Of a stretch of DNA of 64,000 nucleotides, positions 56,506-63,910 are shown piece after piece (within the stretch, counting starts at the first letter, position 1; every line of letters begins with the position of its first letter). Origin of the DNA: Franconibacter pulveris DSM 19144 (GTDB lineage: Bacteria > Pseudomonadota > Gammaproteobacteria > Enterobacterales > Enterobacteriaceae); contig JHYZ01000012.1 of NCBI GenBank assembly GCA_000621185.1, positions 203,085-267,084 of the forward strand. Reading direction: 5' to 3'. The position numbers and the translations under genes are program-made. A model generated the notes under the pieces. That model saw nothing but the letters and a program-made list of their open reading frames with translations, was not told the DNA's origin and did no database searches.

Positions 56506-57810
56506 CTACGCCGCCTGTTTAAGCGGTGACTGTTCGAAGGGAATATCGGGGAATATGTGATTGTGAAGCTGGCGCAGCGTCTCTGCCTTCGCTGCCAGGT
56601 TGTTCTGCTTCAGGTCTTCCAGCGGCGTCAGGTTGAGCTGCACGGTATAAATATCACCACCGTCGATAGGTGGCATATTCTCCAGGCGGCGCACATCGTT
56701 ACGCGACATCCAGCCGTTCTGCAGCGCACTTGTGTAGTATGCTGCCCGGCCTGCGCTGTCCGCACGCAACAGGCCTTCTATTGAGAACTCAGCAAAAAGG
56801 TCTTCTTCACCATTCAGCAGACAGCGAGCGATTTCCTGCTCAATATTCACCAGTAACGGACGCAGCGTGTGGGTCAGGAACTGGAGGTTCATGCCTTCAA
56901 GGCTGGATGCCCAGCTGCTTTGTTTTGAGGTGTGCCCTACCATAAACGGCGCCACACGGAACCAGCGGCAGATTTCCTCAATTCCAAAAGAGCGCGTTTC
57001 CAGCATCTGCGCCGCTTCAGGATTCATGGTAATGTTCTGGTAGCTTAGGTCCGCTTCGAGAACCATCACTTTCCCGGCGTTTTTCGATCCGGCAAATGCG
57101 CTCAGGTTTTTGCGTAAGCGCTCGCGCTGCTCTTTCGTCAGGGTGTTTTTGGAAGCAAAGTAACCGGAGCTCTGCAGGCCATTTTCAAAAATTTTTGCTG
57201 CAGACTCTTCAACCGCCATCGCGGCACCGAAGACATCACGCCCGGTGTACATGGGCATCATTCCGCAGACGCCATCCAGACCGAAGCCGCGGATATGCAT
57301 CAGGTCTTTCTCGGGAATAACGCGCTTCCTGCCGTCCTCGGTATAGGTGTATTCAAGGCGCCCCGTCTCCAGACGTTTCACCACCATGCACTGCGGAAGC
57401 AGCGGCACCAGCGACACCAGCTTGTTGCCGATATACCGCTTTTCCACATAGGCGTTGCCGCGCAGGCATATGCTTGCCACCAGCATCAGCATAAAGCGCG
57501 ACGGGGTCATTTCGAGATTCGGGCGGCGGCAAAGCAACTGGTAAACCGGGTGTTTCTGCGCCAGCTTGCGCGAACCGTCCGCCTGCCGCTCGTAAATCTT
57601 CAGCGGCAGCGTGGAAACCGACTCGCTCAGCAGCCTGACACATGCCCATACGGCAGAAAGCTGAATCGCCTTGTCCGCTGTCACTACTTTGCCGCTGCTG
57701 CTTGTGCCAAACCAGTCCTGCCAGAACTCGCCAGTCGTCAGGCTAATCGGCACCCCAAGCCAGTTGAGCAGCGCGCTCTTTACCCGGCCAGGATGTTTGT
57801 TTGCTTCCAT
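56506..57810 (-). CDS. HK97-family portal protein
   Basis: A 434-aa portal that forms the dodecameric DNA gateway. Landmarks are WACVRLLSESVSTLPLKIYE near residue 55, HPVYQLLCRRPNLEMTPSRF, and FGIEEICRWFRVAPFMVGH. It shares one base with the terL stop. Confidence 0.95.
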   Translation of the reverse strand: MEANKHPGRVKSALLNWLGVPISLTTGEFWQDWFGTSSSGKVVTADKAIQLSAVWACVRLLSESVSTLPLKIYERQADGSRKLAQKHPVYQLLCRRPNLEMTPSRFMLMLVASICLRGNAYVEKRYIGNKLVSLVPLLPQCMVVKRLETGRLEYTYTEDGRKRVIPEKDLMHIRGFGLDGVCGMMPMYTGRDVFGAAMAVEESAAKIFENGLQSSGYFASKNTLTKEQRERLRKNLSAFAGSKNAGKVMVLEADLSYQNITMNPEAAQMLETRSFGIEEICRWFRVAPFMVGHTSKQSSWASSLEGMNLQFLTHTLRPLLVNIEQEIARCLLNGEEDLFAEFSIEGLLRADSAGRAAYYTSALQNGWMSRNDVRRLENMPPIDGGDIYTVQLNLTPLEDLKQNNLAAKAETLRQLHNHIFPDIPFEQSPLKQAA

Positions 57811-59561
57811 CAGATACCTACCATGATCGGGTCGTCAAAAAAGTCATCAGGATCGCCGGTTTCAACCAGAACGGCATCTTCTGCCGCGCCGATTGCCATG
57901 GCGGACGCCACCACGCCATCAATGCGGCCGGTGCTTTTCTTCTTGGCAAAGATACGGTTGTCTTTCTGATCGGCTTCAAGCACCGCCGAGGCGGCATTCC
58001 AGCGAAGACAGGGATTAAGACGAATAACCAGCTCTCCGCTGTTAAGGTGCTCTTCAAAAAGCTCAATGGAACGCGGCATCCACAGACCTGATTCCTGCGC
58101 CTTGTAAAAGCCCTGACCGTGCGGCACCAGTTCCACGCTTACCGACTCGTTTTCAAGCTCAGGCTCAAGGTATTTGATGCGGTACTGGTCGAAGGCAATG
58201 CATTTAATGTTGTACTTCGCCGCCAGTTCGCCGATGCGGGATGCCACAAAACCGTAATTCACTGCCTTGCCCGGCGGTGCATGGATATAACCGTTACGCA
58301 ACCAGGCGTCATACGGCACATGGTCGGTCTTTGCACGCTCCAGCAGCGTGTCTTTTGGCGTCCAGAACTCGACCAGCAGCCGTTTCAGCCGGGGGAAATA
58401 GAGCGCCAGCGCCGTCAGGTCCCGCGAACCGGAAAGATCGAGGCCGCCGTAGCATTCCTCGCCGTTCAGCTCATCGGGGTCGAATTCCTGTTCGCAGCTC
58501 ATCCAGGTGTTACTGTCCACCCACGGATCGGCAGCTTCCACCCACTGGCAGAAGTTAAGGCGCCGCACAATGCTCTCTTTCGATGGCATGCCCCGCGCCT
58601 GGGTAACCTGCTCGCGCAGGTACTTTTCAGTAAAGGTATGGCCCAGCGACGGGTTAGCTTTCCCCCAGCAGGACTCATCTTTAAACGGGTCGTCGCCCTC
58701 ATCCAGCGAACAGATGAAGCTGAAAAAGCTGTCATCTTCCAGGTCACCGGCAGCAACCTTGCGTCCGTACTCGTGATACTCGTAGCAGACGCTGGTTTTA
58801 TCGTGACCGCTGTTTGTGATGAGGAACATCAGCGCCTGCCGGCGGCCTTTCGTGCCGGCGCGCATCATCTCAACGACCGCGTTCGTCTTGTGCTCATGAA
58901 CCTCATCAATCAGCGCGCCATGAGGACGTGGGCCAGACTGTCCGTCATCAGAGCTGATGGGTTTGAAGAAAGAGCCGGTCTGCAGGAATGCCAGGTTCCA
59001 GACGTTCAGCCCGGTACCGGATTTGGTGATACGCTGCGCCAGCGCCGGAGACTGGTCTACCATCGTCACCGCGTCGCGGAAAAGAATCATTGCCTGGTCT
59101 TTTTTCGTGGCCGCCGCGTAAACCTCAGCGCGGGGCTCTTTGTCGGCCATCAGCAGATAAAGCCCCACCCCGCCCGCCAGCGGCGACTTACCGGAGCCCT
59201 TACCGGATTCGATATAGCTCATGCGAAAACGGCGGGTGCCATCTGCGCTTTTCCAGCCAAACAGCGAACCAACAATGAAGCACTGCCAGGGAAGAAGAAT
59301 AAATGGCTGCCCTTCATGCTCGCCGCCATTGAGCTTCAACACCTGGGCAAAGAAATTGATTACCCTGTTTACCGCTTCCACATCCCAGAACAGACCGCGC
59401 GCTGGCCCTTGTTCCAGATCCCTGAGGTGACGCACACAGGCATTACGAATATCCGGCCCCGCCAGCACCTTTCCCGCTGTAACGTCCATCGCATACTGCG
59501 TGGCGGGATCAGCCGAAGTACTGGTTGAGCGGGTCTTCTTCTTTTTCTCCACCATCAACAT
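57810..59561 (-). CDS. Terminase large subunit
   Basis: A 583-aa DNA-packaging motor of the HK97/phage-terminase-1 family. Walker A is GKGSGKS at residues 120-126, and Walker B is ALIDEVHEH. The nuclease-domain acidic cluster begins with YGGLDLSGSRDLTALALYFP, and a second conserved acidic site is AFDQYRIKYLE. It overlaps terS by 53 bases, so the start at 59561 could be slightly later (ATG at 59555). Confidence 0.95.
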   Translation of the reverse strand: MLMVEKKKKTRSTSTSADPATQYAMDVTAGKVLAGPDIRNACVRHLRDLEQGPARGLFWDVEAVNRVINFFAQVLKLNGGEHEGQPFILLPWQCFIVGSLFGWKSADGTRRFRMSYIESGKGSGKSPLAGGVGLYLLMADKEPRAEVYAAATKKDQAMILFRDAVTMVDQSPALAQRITKSGTGLNVWNLAFLQTGSFFKPISSDDGQSGPRPHGALIDEVHEHKTNAVVEMMRAGTKGRRQALMFLITNSGHDKTSVCYEYHEYGRKVAAGDLEDDSFFSFICSLDEGDDPFKDESCWGKANPSLGHTFTEKYLREQVTQARGMPSKESIVRRLNFCQWVEAADPWVDSNTWMSCEQEFDPDELNGEECYGGLDLSGSRDLTALALYFPRLKRLLVEFWTPKDTLLERAKTDHVPYDAWLRNGYIHAPPGKAVNYGFVASRIGELAAKYNIKCIAFDQYRIKYLEPELENESVSVELVPHGQGFYKAQESGLWMPRSIELFEEHLNSGELVIRLNPCLRWNAASAVLEADQKDNRIFAKKKSTGRIDGVVASAMAIGAAEDAVLVETGDPDDFFDDPIMVGI

Positions 59562-59976
59562 TTACCTTTGACCGGGCCGCCGGTGTTAAGCCGAACTCGA
59601 CCAGGTAACTTTTGAACCGGCGATCGGCATCCGCCAGCATGGCAACTGCCGGGTTCGCCTTGATCAGAAAATCGCCCATCTGCGTTTTGGTCGTATAGGT
59701 GCGCCCCTCGATATCCACTATCTGGCGCAGCTGCAGAATTTCCGCGTACAAATCGCAGAGCCGTTCAAGCGCCAGAGAATCGGCAACCGTGAGCACCCCC
59801 ATACCGTCCAGCAGAACGGTGAGCTTGCCCCAGGCTGTTTTTCCCCAGTCCGTCAGATGTGATGGCGGGCTTGGTATCTCCCGGGCGGGCTTCGGCTCTT
59901 TTTTATTGAGCGCGCGCTTGCCGGGATTACCTGTAACAACTTTCAGATGGGTCGGTTTTGGGCGCCTTCCCGCCAT
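59509..59976 (-). CDS. Terminase small subunit (P27 family)
   Basis: A 155-aa DNA-recognition subunit of the P27/HK97 gp1-like family. The conserved start is MAGRRPKPTHLKVVTGNPGKRALNKKEPKP, and the C-terminal helix is GLTPAARSKVNV. It partners with TerL to begin packaging at cos or pac. The nearby HNH nuclease suggests cos cleavage of the HK97 type. Confidence 0.93.
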   Translation of the reverse strand: MAGRRPKPTHLKVVTGNPGKRALNKKEPKPAREIPSPPSHLTDWGKTAWGKLTVLLDGMGVLTVADSLALERLCDLYAEILQLRQIVDIEGRTYTTKTQMGDFLIKANPAVAMLADADRRFKSYLVEFGLTPAARSKVNVDGGEKEEDPLNQYFG

Positions 59977-60136
59977 AAAAACCTCCCAGAAAAAAACTTT
60001 TCATTTCGCGGTTGTGCACAAAAAGCAGGGCGGGCGGTCACGAGCATGACGTGCCCGAAAGTTTTCACCCGCCCCTCCCTCCTGAGCCGTTAAATTTTCG
60101 CACCTTTTTGGTGCTATTTAATGCAAATGAGAATGG

Positions 60137-60484
60137 TTATAGATTCAGCCAATGAGACGACGGATCAAGCGGCATGCCGTTCTCGTCGCAGCCAATTACA
60201 TGGCCTCGCTTCTCGATGCGCTGCTTGGTCGAATCGTGATGCTGTTTACATAGCGGCTGCCAGTTGGCTTTATCCCAGAAGAGCTTTTGCGCTTTCGCTA
60301 TCTCCTGCGGGTTGCCGCCGTTGAGCGCCTCTTTAAGTTTGTGCGGCTTAATGTGGTCAACGACGGTCGCCGGAACGGCCCGGCCCTGCCTGTGGCACAT
60401 AACACAGAGCGGGTTAGCACGGAGGAATGTCAGCCTGGCTTTATCCCAGCGGCTGCCATAGATGCGCGGCTCTTTCATATTCAC
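60137..60484 (-). CDS. HNH endonuclease
   Basis: A 115-aa HNH nuclease. The motif is TVVDHIKPHK, then NWQPLCKQHHDSTKQRIE, with two CxxC-type zinc-binding pairs (CVMCHR and the LCKQHH region). HNH proteins next to terminase in HK97-like phages are needed for specific cos cleavage during packaging, so this is a packaging component rather than a free homing enzyme. It lies 160 bases upstream of terS. Confidence 0.92.
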   Translation of the reverse strand: MNMKEPRIYGSRWDKARLTFLRANPLCVMCHRQGRAVPATVVDHIKPHKLKEALNGGNPQEIAKAQKLFWDKANWQPLCKQHHDSTKQRIEKRGHVIGCDENGMPLDPSSHWLNL

Positions 60485-60687
60485 TCCCCAGGCTCACGAC
60501 TGAAAGACTCTCTTTGATGCGCGTGCGATGCGCTATATAAAAGCACCGCTAACGTGATGCCCGGATGATTAAGAAATTAATTTATCAATTTGTGCCGTTG
60601 ACGAATTCGTCAATATTTTCAATCAGTTAAAATTGAGGCACTACTATCTTCGAGGTTATTCTCTCTTTTAAAAAACTGGAGGTTTTT

Positions 60688-60915
60688 ATGTTGCTATCAG
60701 ATATTCAACTGCTCTCTGCTATAGCCGGACTATTGGGTTCACTTCTTTCAGCACTCAGCACATTTGGGTATGAGCCCTACCCTCTCGCTGAATGTGCTAA
60801 TGATAGTGAGATTGTCGGGATAGACAGGAGAAATAAGCGACGCAAGATAGGTCAGGTTTCAGGTCTCATTTTGATAGCCTTTAGCTTCCTATTACAGATA
60901 GTTGCAGTGCTTTAA
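60688..60915 (+). CDS. 75-aa membrane protein on the opposite strand (candidate moron)
   Basis: The peptide MLLSDIQLLSAIAGLLGSLL... has two hydrophobic helices (about 5-24 and 55-74) joined by a charged loop with GIDRRNKRRKIG. CTGGAGG is placed eight bases before the ATG, a strong site. It is transcribed against the late operon, which fits expression in the lysogen. No family recognised; superinfection exclusion or membrane signalling would be typical for such genes, but nothing in the sequence proves it. Confidence 0.62.
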   Translation: MLLSDIQLLSAIAGLLGSLLSALSTFGYEPYPLAECANDSEIVGIDRRNKRRKIGQVSGLILIAFSFLLQIVAVL

Positions 60916-60986
60916 TCCGTTTAGGCATGGATGCCATTATCAAGCCCACCAGCAGATGAGCTTTGTAATGCTTTAACAGACGGCGA

Positions 60987-61364
60987 TTAACGAACGTCAA
61001 TATCAGGGATGATCACCGATGGTTTGAAGGTGACGCGGTAATGGTTAACGCTGGCGTTCGTGCCGCTCAGGTCTTCCATAAACCAGGTCACGTTATCCGA
61101 CAGGCCCAGCATGTGCTTTTTGTAAGTGTCCGGCCCGGTCTTGCAGATAACGCCCAGCGTTCGCTCGGTGCTGGTATTGTCCTTTGAGCAAAGCCCGGTA
61201 ATTTCCAGCATGAACTCGCCGGTAATCCCGTTATAAAAAACAAAGCGCCGTTGCGCCTCGAAGTTATCAGCGGCCTTGCTTACGTTGCGGCTGGCTACAT
61301 CGGCATCATTAATATCGCAGGCAGCAAGCGCCAGCACCGCAAGGCAAAGAAGCGTCTTTCTCAT
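60987..61364 (-). CDS. Phage lipoprotein (beta-sandwich type)
   Basis: A 125-aa lipoprotein with signal peptide and lipobox LAAC (mature Cys at about residue 16). The mature part alternates beta-strand patterns and contains two further cysteines (GLCSKDN and GVICKTG) likely forming a disulphide. The pattern ADVASRNVSKAADNFE...RFVFYNGITG is one that I recall from prophage lipoproteins of Klebsiella and Salmonella. Possible superinfection exclusion by blocking an outer-membrane receptor is inference. Its start follows a small ORF's stop codon closely (TAA-AAC-GTG-ATG). Confidence 0.75.
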   Translation of the reverse strand: MRKTLLCLAVLALAACDINDADVASRNVSKAADNFEAQRRFVFYNGITGEFMLEITGLCSKDNTSTERTLGVICKTGPDTYKKHMLGLSDNVTWFMEDLSGTNASVNHYRVTFKPSVIIPDIDVR

Positions 61365-61370
61365 CACGTT

Positions 61371-61478
61371 TTACCAGAGTAATTGATTGTCTCGTTGCTC
61401 AGAGGTGAGCAGTGGGCCGGAGTCGCGGCGCTTCACAGCGTGGCTAACCGTGTTGTTGTGCAGCGGAGAGAACATCAT
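61371..61478 (-). CDS. Possible 35-codon ORF coupled to the lipoprotein gene
   Basis: The peptide MMFSPLHNNTVSHAVKRR... ends seven bases before the lipoprotein ATG, an arrangement suited to translational coupling. Own ribosome site is weak. Weakly supported, but it is the only reading of this interval that places a ribosome near the lipoprotein start. Confidence 0.3.
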   Translation of the reverse strand: MMFSPLHNNTVSHAVKRRDSGPLLTSEQRDNQLLW

Positions 61479-61514
61479 TAGGCGCTCTGCTGTGAAAGCG
61501 CCTTGTGATGGTCA

Positions 61515-61536
61515 CAAAAAACCGCCCGGAGGCGGC
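61515..61536 (-). terminator. Terminator after the 48-codon acidic gene
   Basis: On the minus strand a CCGCC/GGCGG stem is followed by seven T, directly after the 48-codon gene. Confidence 0.8.
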
Positions 61537-61542
61537 TTCTGT

Positions 61543-61689
61543 TCATTCTGGCTCTTTATCACCAGATTCTGGTGCTGAGCCAGGATCATCTTTTTTGGTT
61601 GTTTCTGACTGCTCCGGCTTATCGTCATCTACATTGTCCGGGATGGGGCTAAAGTCAGGATGGTCACCATTAACTGGACGGTCAGTCAT
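61543..61689 (-). CDS. 48-aa acidic phage protein
   Basis: The peptide MTDRPVNGDHPDFSPIPDNV... is rich in Asp, Glu, Pro and Lys and has no hydrophobic core, so it is probably disordered. GAGAGG lies five bases before the ATG. An intrinsic terminator follows. Family not recognised; a small acidic mimic or a regulatory peptide are possibilities only. Confidence 0.6.
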   Translation of the reverse strand: MTDRPVNGDHPDFSPIPDNVDDDKPEQSETTKKDDPGSAPESGDKEPE

Positions 61690-62243
61690 ATGAACCTCTC
61701 TTTTCACTTAAAGGATCTTAAGTCTAGTCAATTCAGGAGCCATGCCCAAAATATGTCGGTGTAATCAGCATCGGTACGTTTGAAAACGCAACTGGCGGTG
61801 CTAGCTATAAGCCAAGCCAATTCATAAGAAGCCGTAAACTAACAAAAGCACGGAATGCCAACACTAAAGATGCATTTTATTTGTAATTTATCAGAGAGCT
61901 GTTATTGTTGCCCCGCTGTTAAAGCAAGAAGCACATAAAAAAGATTGACTCATAATTGCCTCCGCACCAGGAGGCTTTTTTTTTGCCTGCTTATCATCGG
62001 TAATTTTGAATTCATTATTCTCAGTTAGTGCATAAGGCCCTTACTGTTAGTCAACGAATTATCTAATAACACTTATCTGAGAAGTAGCTAAAGCCGTTGA
62101 TAATACTTATACATAAAACAAATTTATCTCTCTGGAAACACTTCAAAAGATAGCTAATAGTTATAACGTTAGACTATGTGTGGCCATTGGCCCCCTTCTG
62201 GTGTTTCAACAGAGGTTTCACCAGAAGGGCTAATTTTCTGCAA
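61690..62243. other. Non-coding prophage region with a plus-strand terminator
   Basis: About 550 AT-rich bases without a gene. A plus-strand terminator (61958-61984) lies inside and has no plus-strand gene just upstream, so a small RNA is possible. On the minus strand this is the spacer between Rz1 and the accessory genes. Confidence 0.5.
61958..61984 (+). terminator. Orphan plus-strand terminator in the prophage
   Basis: A GCCTCC/GGAGGC stem with a GCACCA loop is followed by nine T. The nearest plus-strand gene is 1 kb upstream, with minus-strand genes between. Confidence 0.7.
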
Positions 62244-62483
62244 CTACTTAACCGCTTTATACCAGGCCTGCCAGCGGTATTTATCGAGCCGTAACTGGCG
62301 CAGGCACTCCATCGTTTCAACATCCGACTGCAGGTCTTCATCGCTATTCGTTCCAGCATCACTTGCCTTGCACGGCTCCTGCATCAAATCCGCTGATGGA
62401 GTTGGCAGCGTCGATAGCTCGTTGGCGCAGCCGGACAGACTCATCATTAAAATCACAGCGGGTACGATTCGGATTCTGAACAT
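62244..62483 (-). CDS. Rz1: Rz1-like outer-membrane spanin lipoprotein
   Basis: A 79-aa lipoprotein with lipobox LSGC (mature Cys near residue 19). It begins out of frame inside the 3' end of Rz and extends 115 bases past the Rz stop. After lipidation it should anchor in the outer membrane and join Rz across the periplasm to fuse the membranes at lysis. It is longer than the mature lambda Rz1 (about 40 aa), and is less proline-rich. Confidence 0.82.
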   Translation of the reverse strand: MFRIRIVPAVILMMSLSGCANELSTLPTPSADLMQEPCKASDAGTNSDEDLQSDVETMECLRQLRLDKYRWQAWYKAVK

Positions 62484-62709
62484 ATTTCACCACGTCGCGG
62501 GTTATGGTTCTGTAAATGACTTTGCCCTCACTTGTTGCCTGCGCTGCTTTCTGCTCGCCCGACTGGACTGCTTTAGCCGCCTTGTCTTTCTTTTTAGCCG
62601 CCAGCGCATTGATATGGTCAGCATGCGCACTCCAGCCAGAACGCCAGGACAGTAAGCCGGTAAGCGCGCAAAGTGAGGCGCAGAGTATAAGCACATAGCG
62701 AAGCTTCAT
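62359..62709 (-). CDS. Rz: Rz-like inner-membrane spanin
   Basis: A 116-aa protein with an N-terminal membrane anchor ([20 protein letters not shown]) followed by a long periplasmic helix rich in Lys, Ala and Gln ([20 protein letters not shown]), the spanin coiled-coil pattern. The start at 62709 overlaps the endolysin stop by four bases (ATGA). With Rz1 it forms the two-component spanin for the last lysis step. Confidence 0.87.
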   Translation of the reverse strand: MKLRYVLILCASLCALTGLLSWRSGWSAHADHINALAAKKKDKAAKAVQSGEQKAAQATSEGKVIYRTITRDVVKYVQNPNRTRCDFNDESVRLRQRAIDAANSISGFDAGAVQGK

Positions 62710-63206
62710 TTCTGGCTCCAGGTGCAGACTTCCCGCTCTATCTCGCGGCGATTTACCAGCCCCTTCCACTGTTTACCGCCTGCATACGTCCACCGACGCA
62801 GCTGATCGCACGCACCCTTGTTGTCACCCTTGTTGATGAGGGTAAGCAGGGTGGATGTACGAAAACTGGTAGCACCGACGTTATAAGCAAAAGAGTAAAG
62901 CGCTGCGCGCATCGTTTCGGGAATTGGGCGCTGGATATAGGGATTAATCTGCCGTGCCACCTTGTTAAGGTCAGTGCTCAGCAGCGCCCGGCATTCTGCC
63001 TCGGAATAAGTCTTACCGAGCATAATGTCCTTGCCGGTGTGCCCGTAACATACCGTCCAGACGCCTACGACATCCTGGTATGGCTTATGGCGCGCACCTT
63101 CCAGCCCATCATTACCGGACAGCATGGCTGTTGCTATCGCAATAGCGCCACCGCCACCAGCAATCGCGCCGATAATGCGGTTTCTCAGCGTGGGAGACAT
63201 TGCCAT
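62706..63206 (-). CDS. SAR endolysin (GH24 lysozyme, R21-like)
   Basis: A 166-aa muramidase. The N-terminal weakly hydrophobic Gly/Ala-rich segment (about residues 10-30) is a signal-arrest-release domain that holds the enzyme in the membrane until holin action. The catalytic triad fits the E-x8-D-x5-T spacing: Glu36, Asp45 and Thr51. The sequence resembles phage 21 endolysin R21 along its whole length ([18 protein letters not shown]). AGGAG lies seven bases before the ATG, inside the 3' end of the holin gene. Confidence 0.94.
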   Translation of the reverse strand: MAMSPTLRNRIIGAIAGGGGAIAIATAMLSGNDGLEGARHKPYQDVVGVWTVCYGHTGKDIMLGKTYSEAECRALLSTDLNKVARQINPYIQRPIPETMRAALYSFAYNVGATSFRTSTLLTLINKGDNKGACDQLRRWTYAGGKQWKGLVNRREIEREVCTWSQK

Positions 63207-63207
63207 G

Positions 63208-63507
63208 CTATTTCTCCTGCGGCTGCATTACCGCGTTGATGTCCTGAACTATCTTCGCGGCTTCCGGAATGCTGTTTACATCGCCCCGGGCATAAGCGGT
63301 TTTGAGTATGTCGGTGCGCTTGCGCTCCTCCTCAATAACCGCCAGGTTGCGCTTGTTGTTGGAGCGATACGTCAGCCAGGTAAATAACGCGGTGACAATT
63401 GCCCCCAGGGCGAAAAGCACATCCTGAAGAGTCAACATGGCGAAGAATCCTGTTATGGCTGACCAGAAATAAGACCAGAATCCGTTTTGGGTATTCATAC
63501 GTAGCAT
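63208..63507 (-). CDS. Holin with dual-start motif
   Basis: A 99-aa membrane protein with two helices (about residues 8-27 and 30-48) and a long charged cytoplasmic tail ([11 protein letters not shown]). The N-terminus reads Met-Leu-Arg-Met: two start codons separated by a positively charged residue, as in phage 21 S (MKSM) and lambda S (MKM). GGAGG is eight bases from the first ATG (63507) and 17 from the second (63498). The longer form would act as antiholin. It lies directly upstream of the SAR endolysin. Confidence 0.85.
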   Translation of the reverse strand: MLRMNTQNGFWSYFWSAITGFFAMLTLQDVLFALGAIVTALFTWLTYRSNNKRNLAVIEEERKRTDILKTAYARGDVNSIPEAAKIVQDINAVMQPQEK

Positions 63508-63611
63508 TTCTCTCACCTCCGTTAAGGGTTCGGAAGTGCTGTGCGTAGTGGGGTATGGCCGCGAGGCATGCGGTTAAAGGGTGTCTGGTTGCTGATTGCC
63601 TGCGGCCAAAG

Positions 63612-63632
63612 AAAAGCCCGGATGAACCGGGC
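63612..63632 (-). terminator. Second terminator after the leader RNA
   Basis: On the minus strand a GCCCGG/CCGGGC stem is followed by TTTTC, 14 bases beyond the end of the leader-RNA terminator. Confidence 0.7.
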
Positions 63633-63645
63633 GGAAATCGGAAAT

Positions 63646-63803
63646 AAAAAAAGCCAGCCCGGTCAGAGCTGGCGATTAACACACATGCAGTCTTTTTTCC
63701 GTGCCGGAAACCATTTGATAACCACATCTGGCTTTAGTGGTTCGCATCAGATGCAATGAGGGGTCTCTTGCTAACGCGTTCAGATACACGGGCTTTACCA
63801 GAT
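63646..63803 (-). ncRNA. Prophage late-leader RNA (lambda 6S/pR' leader-like)
   Basis: A transcript of about 158 nt from the promoter at 63808-63836 to an intrinsic terminator (hairpin 63653-63673, seven T). It immediately precedes the lysis genes, where lambda makes its terminated pR' leader (6S RNA) until Q modifies RNA polymerase. It is homologous to 37206-37362. RNA ends are inferred from promoter and terminator only. Confidence 0.75.
63676..63747 (-). CDS. 23-codon ORF inside the late-leader RNA
   Basis: It encodes MRTTKARCGYQMVSGTEKRL... and ends HVC. The same start, stop and peptide ends occur in the solo copy at 37237-37308. The ribosome site is poor. It may be a leader peptide or a chance frame. 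Confidence 0.35.
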   Translation of the reverse strand: MRTTKARCGYQMVSGTEKRLHVC

Positions 63804-63807
63804 AGTT

Positions 63808-63836
63808 AATTATTAGCAGCCAAATATTACCGTCAA
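63808..63836 (-). promoter_or_regulatory. Late promoter (pR'-like) of the prophage
   Basis: TTGACG (63831-63836) and TAATAATT (63808-63815) are 15 bases apart, or 17 to ATAATT. The arrangement matches that at 37368-37396. Confidence 0.65.
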
Positions 63837-63880
63837 TAATACAAAGCCATTAAAGACGTAATGGTTACTGTGCAGCGGAT

Positions 63881-63910
63881 AAAAAAAGGCCAGTTCACAG
63901 AGAACTGGCC
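63881..63910 (-). terminator. Terminator of the unseen upstream gene
   Basis: On the minus strand a perfect GGCCAGTTC/GAACTGGCC stem is followed by seven T. It should end the transcript of the gene right of the window, expected to be the late antiterminator. Confidence 0.85.

Noticed and set aside
58119..59528. 469-codon frame antisense to terL
   Set aside because: Shadow of a conserved terminase gene with full family motifs on the other strand.
61947..61957. Promoter at TTGACTCATAAT
   Set aside because: The -35-like and -10-like hexamers are adjacent with no spacer, so they cannot act as a pair; the terminator follows at once.
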